DNA from: Thalassolituus marinus
GTDB lineage: Bacteria > Pseudomonadota > Gammaproteobacteria > Pseudomonadales > Oceanobacteraceae
Reading direction: 5' to 3'
DNA: 64,000 nucleotides
Assembly (NCBI RefSeq): GCF_020320395.1
Contig: NZ_JAEDAH010000013.1
Location: forward strand, 1 to 64,000
Below the pieces are notes generated by a model. That model had not been told where the DNA came from and ran no database searches. It saw only the letters and a list, made by a program, of their open reading frames with translations. Position numbers and translations under genes: made by a program. Every line of letters begins with the position of its first letter. Positions within the stretch are counted from its first letter, which is position 1. Below are positions 1 to 7,769 of this stretch, piece after piece.

Positions 1-76
1 CGAGGTCAGGAAATATCGAGGTTTCAAGGGCAAACGAGCCAGGACAGCGCGAAGCGGGGAGATAGCCCGTCCGGCG

Positions 77-112
77 AGAGGGGGGAGGCCCCTCTATGAG
101 GACAAGGGGCCT
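77..112. other. overlapping alternative hairpins near the window edge
   Basis: Two hairpins share one arm and exclude each other. AGAGGGG at 77-83 pairs with CCCCTCT at 89-95 around a 5-nt loop, and AGGCCCCT at 86-93 pairs with AGGGGCCT at 105-112. The first 120 bases are GC-richer (about 60%) than the genes beside them. No T-run follows on either strand, so this is not an ordinary terminator. It may belong to the 3' end of a transcript entering from the left of the window or be a remnant of a repeat. I do not recognise it. Confidence 0.35.
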
Positions 113-199
113 GGAATATTTCGCAAAAGTTCAAATAAAAATTTGTGGGACAGCAGTGCCGCAATAGCGGGCTTTTATTACATCCGAAAAAGCGGCTAA

Positions 200-955
200 C
201 TACTGATCCCAGTCATCGCCCCATTCTTCGTCTTCATAGTCGTCAAAGTCTTCCCAGTCATCTTCGAATGTCGCCTCAACCTGACCATCGTTAATCAGAT
301 ACTCACGGCGCTGCAGATAGAAGCTACGCAGGAAGGTGTATTTATCACCAGAGATCAACGCTTCGGAAGCAATCAGATCAGCTCGTAAATCGACGCCATA
401 TACGCCATAGGCCGCGTATGACTGGGCATCGCTTTCAGCCAGGTTACTGATGCCAACACCGTAAACGTAACCCGTGGCCATACCGGCAGAGTCGCGCAAG
501 GTACTGGGCCCGAGAACCGGCAATACCAGATACGGCCCTGTACCAACGCCCCAGTAGCCAAGAGTCTGACCGATATCTTCATTGTGCTTAGGCAGACCGA
601 TATGAGTTGCCACATCAAACACGCCGAAAAAACCGACCGTGGTGTTCACCAGAAATCGTGCGCTATCTGATAATGCCTGTCCGAACTTAAGCTGGCCCAG
701 ATCGTTGGCAATCACCATCAGGTCGCCGATATTGGAAAAAAAATGCGTAACCGAATCGTCAACCGCCTTCGGCGTAACGTACTGATAACCCTGTGCTACC
801 GGCTTGGCAATGTACTGATCAATGGTTTCATTGAAAGCGAATACAGAACGGTTGAAACCCTCCCATGGGTCCGGGTCCTGCGTTTCTTCCGCCCATCCGG
901 CTGGCGCTGCCAGTACCGATGTCAGCATCAGAGTTTTCAGCCATGTAGCACGCAT
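200..955 (-). CDS. mlaA: MlaA/VacJ family phospholipid-transport protein without a lipobox
   Basis: MlaA is the outer-membrane component of the Mla pathway; it takes mislocalised phospholipid from the outer leaflet and passes it to MlaC. The 251-residue product has the family core: DPWEGFNR near residue 29, a FLVNTTVGFFGVFDVA segment near 101, and GQTLGYWGVGTGPYLVLP plus GPSTLRD near 128-153. The first 22 residues form a Sec signal peptide ending AGWA-EET. There is no cysteine at the cleavage site, although Escherichia coli MlaA is a lipoprotein. The C-terminus is a very acidic tail rich in D, E and W. A purine-rich AGAGGAAT lies just before the ATG. It follows the DoxX gene by 57 nt, so it may be read through from the RiPP operon or have its own promoter. 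Other mla genes are not in the window. Confidence 0.9.
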   Translation of the reverse strand: MRATWLKTLMLTSVLAAPAGWAEETQDPDPWEGFNRSVFAFNETIDQYIAKPVAQGYQYVTPKAVDDSVTHFFSNIGDLMVIANDLGQLKFGQALSDSARFLVNTTVGFFGVFDVATHIGLPKHNEDIGQTLGYWGVGTGPYLVLPVLGPSTLRDSAGMATGYVYGVGISNLAESDAQSYAAYGVYGVDLRADLIASEALISGDKYTFLRSFYLQRREYLINDGQVEATFEDDWEDFDDYEDEEWGDDWDQ

Positions 956-1012
956 CAGCGATTCCTCTTTGAGTATGGGGCTATTAAAAAGAAAAACCGC
1001 AACAAAGCCAAC

Positions 1013-1627
1013 CTAAACCCGATCAGCTGAGCGAACAAAGTGTTTTGCTATCCAGTAGTCTGCACTGAACCAGCGACCACCCCCGGAAAACGCCAGTACA
1101 GCCAGCATCAGAAAATAAGTGACACCCCACTCAATACCATTATTAGACACTACAAAACTGTAACGCCCTGAGTCCGTCAGCCAATCGTAATTACCATGCT
1201 CCTGCAGGATTTCACGCGCCCGCTGCAAACGGGTGATCGCTTCCTGAGTCGCGTCGGTTGCACCAGCCGACTGCAAATCAGCGACCGCTTGCCAGCCATA
1301 GGGCCAGTGAACGGAAAATACCGCAACCAGCATGGTGATCATCAGAGGCACAGAGATATAACGTGTTGCCAGCCCCAGCGTCAGCAATACTGCCCCTGCC
1401 ACTTCACTGGCGGTCGCCAGGAAAGCCATCAACCATGGAAACGGCAGTCCCAGCCCCCAGTCCGGATTACCGAACCATTCGACCACCTGATCAAAGCCAT
1501 TCACTTTATTCATACCTGCGACCCAGAAAACTGCCGCCAGATAAATCCGCAGTGCAGGCAGAGCAACCACGTCCAACTGCTTAATCGCATTCAGAAAAAG
1601 TTCGTGCAAACGTAAAATCATAGTCAT
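1013..1627 (-). CDS. DoxX family membrane protein of the bufferin operon
   Basis: This 204-residue protein has about four hydrophobic helices (near 22-42, 63-85, 90-107 and 166-185) and belongs to the DoxX family, whose members often sit beside redox or respiratory systems. A long hydrophilic loop (about 110-160) separates the last helix. Only one nucleotide separates it from the DUF2063 gene, so it is the fourth gene of the RiPP operon. DoxX proteins are regular partners of DUF692/DUF2063 cassettes (for example in the Caulobacter gig operon). They have been proposed to supply redox equivalents or to act in the membrane near the metal-binding peptide. That role is inference from context; nothing here shows the substrate. 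Confidence 0.8.
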   Translation of the reverse strand: MTMILRLHELFLNAIKQLDVVALPALRIYLAAVFWVAGMNKVNGFDQVVEWFGNPDWGLGLPFPWLMAFLATASEVAGAVLLTLGLATRYISVPLMITMLVAVFSVHWPYGWQAVADLQSAGATDATQEAITRLQRAREILQEHGNYDWLTDSGRYSFVVSNNGIEWGVTYFLMLAVLAFSGGGRWFSADYWIAKHFVRSADRV

Positions 1628-1628
1628 G

Positions 1629-2366
1629 TCAGATAACCCTCAGCTGGCGGATCAGCCCTTGGGACCACCAGGTATGAATTTGAGAAAATGCGCCGGACAC
1701 TGCGGTTTCAGACAGCAAACCGTGCTGCTGCAGGCACTGCAAAATAGCGTCACCTATCGTCGTCTGATCGTGTAACAAAGCCTGCAATAGTGAAAAGGAC
1801 AATGGGTTAAGTAGCAGAAAACGCACTTCGTCTTGCGTATCACGAAAAACGACAAGCGGAGTTTCTTGTTGTTCTGCGTGGGGATTTTCTGCACTGACGG
1901 TATGCACGGCAAAACAGTAATTGTTCATCATCGCACTGCGACTGATAACGGCTTGCTGATTCAGCCATTGCTCTGCGTCAATCTCTTGCGGACAGGAGAT
2001 GTAGTCGTAAATTTCCACGGCAATATCCGCTTTCATCTCAGCCAGCTCATATTGCGCCAGCTCAGCAAGCCACCGATCTGTCTGCGGCCGTGCATCTAAC
2101 CAGTTAAAAAACTGTTGCGATATATCGCGAAAAAATGGAGATTCCGCAGCCGCAGTTGAAAAGTATTCCTCTTTCAATTGTGACCACAGCCCCTGGTCGA
2201 TGACTTCACGACAAACCGGAAAAGCACCGTCAATAAATGAGAAAATATTATTGCGACAGAGTTCGCGATACACCTGCATCTGCTCTTCAGACACTCCTGC
2301 CGGAGCATCTGTCGTTTGCCTGACCGCCTGAGCAAATTGCCTTTGCTGATGAAGAAAATCAGCCAT
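1629..2366 (-). CDS. bufC: DUF2063 partner protein of the MNIO enzyme (BufC/HvfC-like)
   Basis: A 245-residue cytoplasmic protein with the N-terminal DUF2063 helical domain. Family signs are the YRELCRNNIFSFIDGAFPV segment near residue 33 and a second acidic alpha/beta part. In the characterised methanobactin, oxazolin (hvf) and bufferin systems, the DUF2063/MbnC-type partner binds the precursor peptide and forms a complex with the DUF692 enzyme. The start ATG lies inside the end of bufB (8-nt ATGGCTGA overlap), so the two subunits are translationally coupled, as expected for a stoichiometric complex. Function is assigned from family and operon; the C-terminal half is poorly conserved by eye. 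Confidence 0.85.
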   Translation of the reverse strand: MADFLHQQRQFAQAVRQTTDAPAGVSEEQMQVYRELCRNNIFSFIDGAFPVCREVIDQGLWSQLKEEYFSTAAAESPFFRDISQQFFNWLDARPQTDRWLAELAQYELAEMKADIAVEIYDYISCPQEIDAEQWLNQQAVISRSAMMNNYCFAVHTVSAENPHAEQQETPLVVFRDTQDEVRFLLLNPLSFSLLQALLHDQTTIGDAILQCLQQHGLLSETAVSGAFSQIHTWWSQGLIRQLRVI

Positions 2367-3207
2367 AGGAGACCTCCGCTTGAGTCCCCTGCTGTAAATC
2401 GCGAATTATGGCCAACTCCTGCTCGAGAACACTTAATGCAGGAATATTAAAATCACGTTCCAGCAGGGTCGGAATAACGCCATGACACTGATAAGTGAAA
2501 CCTAAAAGATCCCATACATCCTTACAAACGTCGGTACCATGAGTATCAATCAGGCGTTCATCACTTTCATGAAAATGACCAGCAACGTGCAGATAGCGAA
2601 TTCGTTGCGCGGGCATAGTGGCAATAAACTGACGGCTATCGCCACCATGGTTAAAGCAGTTCACATAAACGTTATTCACGTCCAGCAACAGGTCACAATC
2701 GGCGCGCTGTACCACATCGGCGATGAAATCCGCTTCTTCCATTTGCTTACCCGGCTGAGCATAAGCCGAAACGTTCTCGATAATCAGACGCTCGCCAAGA
2801 ATATCCTGCACCTGCTGAATTCGTTCAGCGACATAACGTGCGGATGCCTCGCTCATAGGCAATGGCAACAGGTCATATAAATGCCCCTGACTGCTGCAAT
2901 AGCTCAGATGTTCACTGTACGCTTTGATACCGTAGCGCTGCTTAAAATCACGGACCTGACGAATAAAGGCCGTGTCCAGGGGATCTGGTCCTCCGACCGA
3001 CAACGACAGCCCATGCAGTACAAAATCGTAGCGTTCAGCCAGCGCCTCCAACTGACGTTGATAACGACCACCAAACCCCAGCCAGTTTTCCGGAGCGATT
3101 TCGAGAAAGTCGGCATGCTGTGCCGGACTTTGCAGCAGTTGTGCTGCAAAGTCGCGACGTAACCCCAGACCGGCTCCTGTGATCCACCCTGAAGTCGATG
3201 CATTCAT
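2359..3207 (-). CDS. bufB: DUF692 multinuclear non-haem iron oxidase (MNIO), RiPP-modifying enzyme
   Basis: This 282-residue TIM-barrel enzyme of the DUF692 (MbnB/BufB/HvfB) family should convert precursor cysteines into oxazolone-thioamide or thiooxazole groups using a di/tri-iron centre and O2. Visible family motifs with likely metal ligands are FLEIAPENW (about 34-42), HGLSLSVGG (about 64), SEHLSY (about 98), IENVSAY (about 142), LLDVNNVYVN (about 174), HVAGH (about 207), IDTHG (about 221) and LLERDFNIP near the end. The histidine, glutamate, aspartate and asparagine ligand positions look intact, so the enzyme is probably active. The ATG overlaps the stop of the precursor gene by one base (TGATG), giving tight coupling. 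The exact modification cannot be read from sequence. Confidence 0.93.
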   Translation of the reverse strand: MNASTSGWITGAGLGLRRDFAAQLLQSPAQHADFLEIAPENWLGFGGRYQRQLEALAERYDFVLHGLSLSVGGPDPLDTAFIRQVRDFKQRYGIKAYSEHLSYCSSQGHLYDLLPLPMSEASARYVAERIQQVQDILGERLIIENVSAYAQPGKQMEEADFIADVVQRADCDLLLDVNNVYVNCFNHGGDSRQFIATMPAQRIRYLHVAGHFHESDERLIDTHGTDVCKDVWDLLGFTYQCHGVIPTLLERDFNIPALSVLEQELAIIRDLQQGTQAEVSYG

Positions 3208-3611
3208 CAGCCGTTAGCTCCGCATTTAGCTTCGCCACACTTACCTTCGCTGCGCTTGGAAGACTTTTCTGCACCACACTTGGCTTCGCCACATTTACCT
3301 TCATCAGCCTTGGGTGCTTTCTTGTCGGCACCGCATTTCGCTTCACCACATTTGCCTTCATCAGCTTTCTTTGCAGAGGAACCACACTTGGCTTCGCCAC
3401 ATTTACCTTCGTCCGACTTCGATGCTCTCTTGTCGCCACCGCACTTCGCTTCGCCACACTTACCTTCATGGTTATCTGCCACGCGGTAACCGGCACTCAA
3501 TTCAGTGGAGGCGAAAGGGTTTTCGACAGGCTGTGCTGCAGAGACGTGTGATGCACCAGCAACTAACAGTGAACCAACAATTGCAGCAAAAGAGGTGTTG
3601 AGAGTTTTCAT
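3207..3611 (-). CDS. bufA: bufferin/oxazolin-type RiPP precursor with five EGKCGEAKCG units
   Basis: The 134-residue product starts with a Sec signal peptide (hydrophobic stretch about 8-20, cleavage near VSA-A at 25). A short conserved segment follows, NPFASTELSAGYRVA (31-45), as in HvfA/BufA2 peptides. After it come five units of EGKCGEAKCG at 49-58, 68-77, 85-94, 104-113 and 122-131, joined by Lys/Ser/Ala/Asp linkers. All ten cysteines (52, 57, 71, 76, 88, 93, 107, 112, 125, 130) lie in these units. EGKCG is the known modification motif of MNIO-processed copper-binding peptides. The product is expected to be modified in the cytoplasm, exported by Sec and to bind copper in the periplasm or outside. 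A Shine-Dalgarno AAAGGAAG precedes the ATG. The substrate metal and whether both cysteines of each unit are modified are inference. Confidence 0.93.
   Translation of the reverse strand: MKTLNTSFAAIVGSLLVAGASHVSAAQPVENPFASTELSAGYRVADNHEGKCGEAKCGGDKRASKSDEGKCGEAKCGSSAKKADEGKCGEAKCGADKKAPKADEGKCGEAKCGAEKSSKRSEGKCGEAKCGANG
3219..3467 (-). repeat. bufA: five in-frame direct repeats encoding EGKCGEAKCG
   Basis: Five copies of a 30-nt coding unit, spaced at periods of 19, 17, 19 and 18 codons. The peptide core is invariant while the linkers and third codon bases vary. This indicates selection on the protein motif rather than a recent DNA slippage event. Confidence 0.9.
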
Positions 3612-3636
3612 GATTTTCTTCCTTTCGGTCTGTTAA

Positions 3637-3677
3637 CCGCCGGTGGCGGGCTATATTCAAGGCACTTCACATGCCTT
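3637..3677 (-). promoter_or_regulatory. two small hairpins in the bufA leader
   Basis: Between the candidate promoter and the bufA ribosome binding site lie CCGCC-GGT-GGCGG (3637-3649) and AAGGCA-N7-TGCCTT (3659-3677). Neither is followed by a T-run, so they are more likely RNA-stabilising leader structures or protein-binding sites than terminators. Confidence 0.4.
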
Positions 3678-3685
3678 ACATAGCC

Positions 3686-3714
3686 TTAGTCGCCACCCTT
3701 GAGGGTTTCTTACA
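3686..3714 (-). promoter_or_regulatory. candidate ECF-sigma promoter of the bufferin operon
   Basis: On the minus strand TGTAAG (3714-3709) and CGACTAA (3692-3686) are separated by 16 nt. This is the GTAA...CG-type layout used by several extracytoplasmic-function sigma factors, some of which control DUF692 operons in other Proteobacteria. The spacer contains a palindrome ACCCT-TG-AGGGT (3695-3706). No ECF sigma or anti-sigma gene is in the window, so the regulator would be encoded elsewhere. There is no TTGACA/TATAAT-like pair near bufA. Confidence 0.5.
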
Positions 3715-3730
3715 GACTTTCTGAAAAAAA

Positions 3731-6700
3731 TCAGATATCGCGAATTTCCAGCCAGCGCTTATCCAGACGCTTAAGTGACACCGGTTCCCGGGTTCCCAGT
3801 GGCTGAGCAAACAAGGATACCCGGAACTCTTCCAGCAACCAGCCGAACTCGCGCAATTCAGGGTGGTCATCCAGATCGGTACGAGAAATCAGGTCAGTGT
3901 ACGGCTTCCATAACGACTCAAATTCGGCCATCGACTGTCGATCACGAGGCAGATTGCCCTGCAACTTGTCGATACGGTACTCCATCGCACGCAGATAGCG
4001 GGTATAGCACTGCAACTGATGCCAGGGTTCGCGTACCATGAATCCGCGCTGCAGTAAGCGCTCCAGGTGGGCCTTCACATCACTGTAAGCCATCGCTCTA
4101 TCCAGGCTGACCGCACCATTAAGGCTCTTCAGAACCTTATGGCGGATATCCAGCCATTCACAGAACTGAGCAAGCAGCTTCTCACCATGTTCAATAAGGG
4201 AGCCACGGCGCTCGACGCGCTCGGCGAAATCCTGCTGAGTGCGCGGCAGGCCTTCGTCCAGCGGCAGAAATACATGAGCGAAAGCTGCTTCGATAAGGTC
4301 ACCCGTCAGCTCCTGCTGAGACCCCATCCCTTTGGCCAGCAGCCAGCGATTGCTCATGGTTTTCTGTACGATGGAACGCAACATACGTTCCTGCTCCGGC
4401 AATGCCGTTCGAATCAGTCGCGCGAGTGCCTGGCGATGATTACGCCGTGCCTGATTTTCATTGGCTTCGACCGTCAGCTCAACTTCACCCTGGTCAACCT
4501 TAAGGCATGGAAACGCCCGTACTGGCAGACCATTTACATCACTCTGAATACTTTCTGGCAGATCACCGAAGTCCCATTCCCGTATACCAGAACGTTGATA
4601 GTCGCCGTGGGTCAGGCTCTGCACCTGATCACTGGCCGCGTCCTGCCAGCGGGCCTTAAGGGCATTCAGGTCACGCCCCTGATCCAGCACCTTACTACCG
4701 GACAAGACGCGAATATTCATCTGCAGGTGGGCAGGCAATTCTATATCCTGTAATTCCGGTAAGGATAACGCTGGTCGCAGCGTTTTATTCAGGTAGTTCA
4801 GCAGCTGAGCATAGAGTCCGCCCTGTGCCGCCGAACAACTGCGCAGAAATGCCTCGGCCGTATTGGGCACCGGCACAAACTGCTTACGAATAGTTTTTGG
4901 TAAGCCTTTAATCAGCGTAACAACTTTTTCCTGAATAAAACCCGGTACCAGCCATTCAACCTGAGCCTCCGGTACCTGCTGCAGCATAGCGGCAGGAACA
5001 CTGAGGGTTACACCATCGTCTTCGGCCCCCGGAGCGAAGGTATAACTCAGAGGAAAGGCCATGCCCTGCCATTCCAGTTCAGACGGAAAATCCGTTGCAC
5101 CAATACCGGATGCTTCCGGGCTTAACAGTTGCTCACGGGTAAATTCCAATGCTTTCTTTTCGGCTGCACTGGCTTTTTCATACCAGCGCTCCAGATGACG
5201 CTGGGAAATAAATTCACCGGGTAAATGCTCTGCGTAAAATGCAGCCTGCCAGGCGTCGTCAATGACCAGATCCCGGCGTCGGGCTTTTTCTTCGTACTCA
5301 GTAACTTCTTTCAGCAGGCGAACGTTATGTTTATAAAAAGCCAGCTTACTTTGCAGCCCCTGCTCGACCAACGCTTCCTGAATAAAGATCTCTCTGGCTT
5401 CTTCGGGCTTAATGGTGGCGTAGTTAACCGCTTTGCGTGGATTAACAATAAGTCCATACAGTGAACTTTGCTGAGAAGCCGTGACCTGACCACGCTGACG
5501 CTGCCAGTGTGGGTCTGAGTACTGATATTTCAGCAGAGGCTTACCGATTTCTTCGATCCACTCAGGCTGCACTGCAGCGACCGTTCTGGCGAATAATTTA
5601 CTGGTTTCGACCAGCTCCGCCGCCATAATCCATTTAGGCTTCTTCTTGTACTGACCAGACGCAGGAAAAAGGTGCAGTTTGCGATTACGCGCACCCAGAT
5701 ACTCCGCACCTTCTGATTTAAAACCAATCTGGCTAAGCATACCGGCCAGCAATGCTTTATGGACAGATTCATAGGAAGCGGCTTCTTCATTTTCATGAAG
5801 GTCGAGTTCTTTACACAGAATATGCAACTGGCGATGCGTATCACGCCATTCGCGCAAGCGCATAAACGACAGAAAATGCTTGCTGCACCATTTACGCAGC
5901 TGGTTCTGGGTCAGATCCTGGCGCTGTTCTTCGTAACCAAACCAGAGATTGACCAGACTTAAAAAATCCGACTCTTCGTGTTGCCAGATGCGGTGCTTTT
6001 CATCCGCTGCCTGTTGCTTTTCCGGTGGACGTTCTCGCGGGTCCTGCACGGTTAATGCCGCAGCAATCACCAGCACTTCTTTTAAGGCATTCTGTTTTTT
6101 TGCTTCCAGTAGCATACGAGCGATACGCGGATCCACCGGCAAACGCGCCATTTGCCGGCCGAGGTCGGTCATTTGTCCGCGGGCATCTACCGCTTCCAGT
6201 TCGCTTAATAAATTAAAGCCATCTTTAATAAAGCGCTCATCCGGCGCATCAATAAATGGAAAATCCTGTAATCGACCCAGCTTAAGATGCAGCATCTGTA
6301 AAATAACCGCTGCCAGATTGGTGCGGCGAATTTCCGGGTCGGTAAATTCACTGCGCCCCAGGAAATCACTCTCTTCATACAGACGGATACAAATACCCGG
6401 TTCAGTACGGCCGCAGCGGCCGGCGCGCTGATTGGCACTGGCCTGGGAAATGGCTTCAATCGGCAGGCGCTGAACCTTACTGCGATAGCTGTAACGACTT
6501 ATACGCGCAACACCGCTGTCAATAACATAGCGAATACCGGGAACGGTCAGCGATGTCTCCGCAACGTTGGTTGCCAGCACCACACGGCGTCCACCGTGGG
6601 GGCGGAAAATTTTCTGTTGATCGGCCGCGCTGAGGCGGGCATACAGTGGCAAAATATCAGTGGCCGGTAACTGCTGTCGACGCAGATGCTCAGCGCACTC

Positions 6701-7648
6701 ACGAATCTCACGTTCTCCCGGCAGAAACACCAGTACATCACCATGGCGCCCTTTTTTGCGATCGTCATCGCGCAGTTCCGCCAGCGCATCGGCGACGCCT
6801 TCAAACAGGGAACGGTCGTCTTCTTCATCCGTTTCCCGCACCAGTGATCGATAGCGGGTTTCCACTGGAAAGGTTCGGCCCGACACTTCAATCACAGGCG
6901 CAGGCTTACCACTGGCATCGCGAAAATGCTCTGAAAATCGCTGCAAGTCGATGGTTGCTGAAGTGATAACAACTTTCAGATCCGGACGCTTGGGTAATAG
7001 CTGGCGCAGATAGCCGAGCAGGAAGTCGATATTCAGGCTTCGCTCATGAGCCTCGTCGATGATGATGACATCATATTCATTCAGGTAACGGTCATGCTGA
7101 GTCTGAGCCAGCAGGATACCGTCAGTCATGAGTTTGACCCGCGTCTGATCCGAACTGTTATCGGTGAAGCGAACCTGATAACCAACCACATCGCCAAGGT
7201 TGGTCCCGAGCTCTTCAGCAATTCGCTGAGAAACCGCACGGGCCGCCAGTCGACGCGGTTGAGTATGTGCTATTCGACCAAATCGCCCGAAGCCCGCCTC
7301 AAGGCACATTTTCGGTAACTGAGTGGTCTTACCAGAGCCGGTTTCACCAGCAATCACAATAACCTGATGCTCACGAATCGCAGCAAGGATATCGTCGCGC
7401 TTGCCACTGACAGGCAATGCCTCGGGGTAATTCAGAGTGAGCGCGCCAGAGCGAACAGCCACCATCTGCTGGCTGCGCTCAATACGTTTCACCAGCTTTG
7501 CCAACAGGCCATCGAAAGGCTTGTTCTGCTCCAGCAATGAGCGGATCTGGGTAACCTGACGACGCAATGGAAAACGGTCTTTCAACAGGCACTGTTCAAT
7601 TGCCTGATGCAAGGCTTTCCAGTCAGGGTTGAACGTTTCTGAACTCAC
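3731..7648 (-). CDS. hrpA: HrpA-type DEAH-box ATP-dependent RNA helicase
   Basis: A 1305-residue protein, matching E. coli HrpA (1300). It is an RNA helicase of the DEAH/RHA group; HrpA resolves stalled or collided ribosomes. Motifs in order: Walker A GETGSGKTT (101-109), TQPRR (129), DEAH (198-201), SAT motif III (about 230), TNVAETS and QRAGRCGR (motifs V/VI, about 355-400). The winged-helix, ratchet and OB-fold modules follow, and then the long DUF3418 C-terminal extension typical of HrpA. The start ATG is the first methionine, preceded by AAGGAG. It appears monocistronic. Its stop lies 17 nt before the bufferin promoter, and no clear terminator separates them. Confidence 0.97.
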   Translation of the reverse strand: MSSETFNPDWKALHQAIEQCLLKDRFPLRRQVTQIRSLLEQNKPFDGLLAKLVKRIERSQQMVAVRSGALTLNYPEALPVSGKRDDILAAIREHQVIVIAGETGSGKTTQLPKMCLEAGFGRFGRIAHTQPRRLAARAVSQRIAEELGTNLGDVVGYQVRFTDNSSDQTRVKLMTDGILLAQTQHDRYLNEYDVIIIDEAHERSLNIDFLLGYLRQLLPKRPDLKVVITSATIDLQRFSEHFRDASGKPAPVIEVSGRTFPVETRYRSLVRETDEEDDRSLFEGVADALAELRDDDRKKGRHGDVLVFLPGEREIRECAEHLRRQQLPATDILPLYARLSAADQQKIFRPHGGRRVVLATNVAETSLTVPGIRYVIDSGVARISRYSYRSKVQRLPIEAISQASANQRAGRCGRTEPGICIRLYEESDFLGRSEFTDPEIRRTNLAAVILQMLHLKLGRLQDFPFIDAPDERFIKDGFNLLSELEAVDARGQMTDLGRQMARLPVDPRIARMLLEAKKQNALKEVLVIAAALTVQDPRERPPEKQQAADEKHRIWQHEESDFLSLVNLWFGYEEQRQDLTQNQLRKWCSKHFLSFMRLREWRDTHRQLHILCKELDLHENEEAASYESVHKALLAGMLSQIGFKSEGAEYLGARNRKLHLFPASGQYKKKPKWIMAAELVETSKLFARTVAAVQPEWIEEIGKPLLKYQYSDPHWQRQRGQVTASQQSSLYGLIVNPRKAVNYATIKPEEAREIFIQEALVEQGLQSKLAFYKHNVRLLKEVTEYEEKARRRDLVIDDAWQAAFYAEHLPGEFISQRHLERWYEKASAAEKKALEFTREQLLSPEASGIGATDFPSELEWQGMAFPLSYTFAPGAEDDGVTLSVPAAMLQQVPEAQVEWLVPGFIQEKVVTLIKGLPKTIRKQFVPVPNTAEAFLRSCSAAQGGLYAQLLNYLNKTLRPALSLPELQDIELPAHLQMNIRVLSGSKVLDQGRDLNALKARWQDAASDQVQSLTHGDYQRSGIREWDFGDLPESIQSDVNGLPVRAFPCLKVDQGEVELTVEANENQARRNHRQALARLIRTALPEQERMLRSIVQKTMSNRWLLAKGMGSQQELTGDLIEAAFAHVFLPLDEGLPRTQQDFAERVERRGSLIEHGEKLLAQFCEWLDIRHKVLKSLNGAVSLDRAMAYSDVKAHLERLLQRGFMVREPWHQLQCYTRYLRAMEYRIDKLQGNLPRDRQSMAEFESLWKPYTDLISRTDLDDHPELREFGWLLEEFRVSLFAQPLGTREPVSLKRLDKRWLEIRDI

Positions 7649-7718
7649 TCGAATCTCCTTCAGCAGAGGATATTTCCTCTGTACAACCGGTCCGGCCGAG
7701 GCAGCCGGGCACTAACAA

Positions 7719-7749
7719 AAACGCCCCGTATCCGAAAATACAGGGCGTT
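7719..7749 (-). terminator. intrinsic terminator after fadD
   Basis: Read on the minus strand, AACGCCC-TGTAT pairs with ATACG-GGGCGTT (one internal mismatch) around a CCGAAAAT-type loop and continues into a T-rich stretch. It lies 20 nt past the fadD stop and before the hrpA start. Confidence 0.8.
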
Positions 7750-7769
7750 GGAGTAAAGCAAACTAAACC

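Noticed and set aside
3198-3551. Plus-strand frames over the bufA repeats with repetitive Phe/Ser/His-rich products
   Set aside because: Their repetitive look is a by-product of the EGKCG repeats on the other strand.
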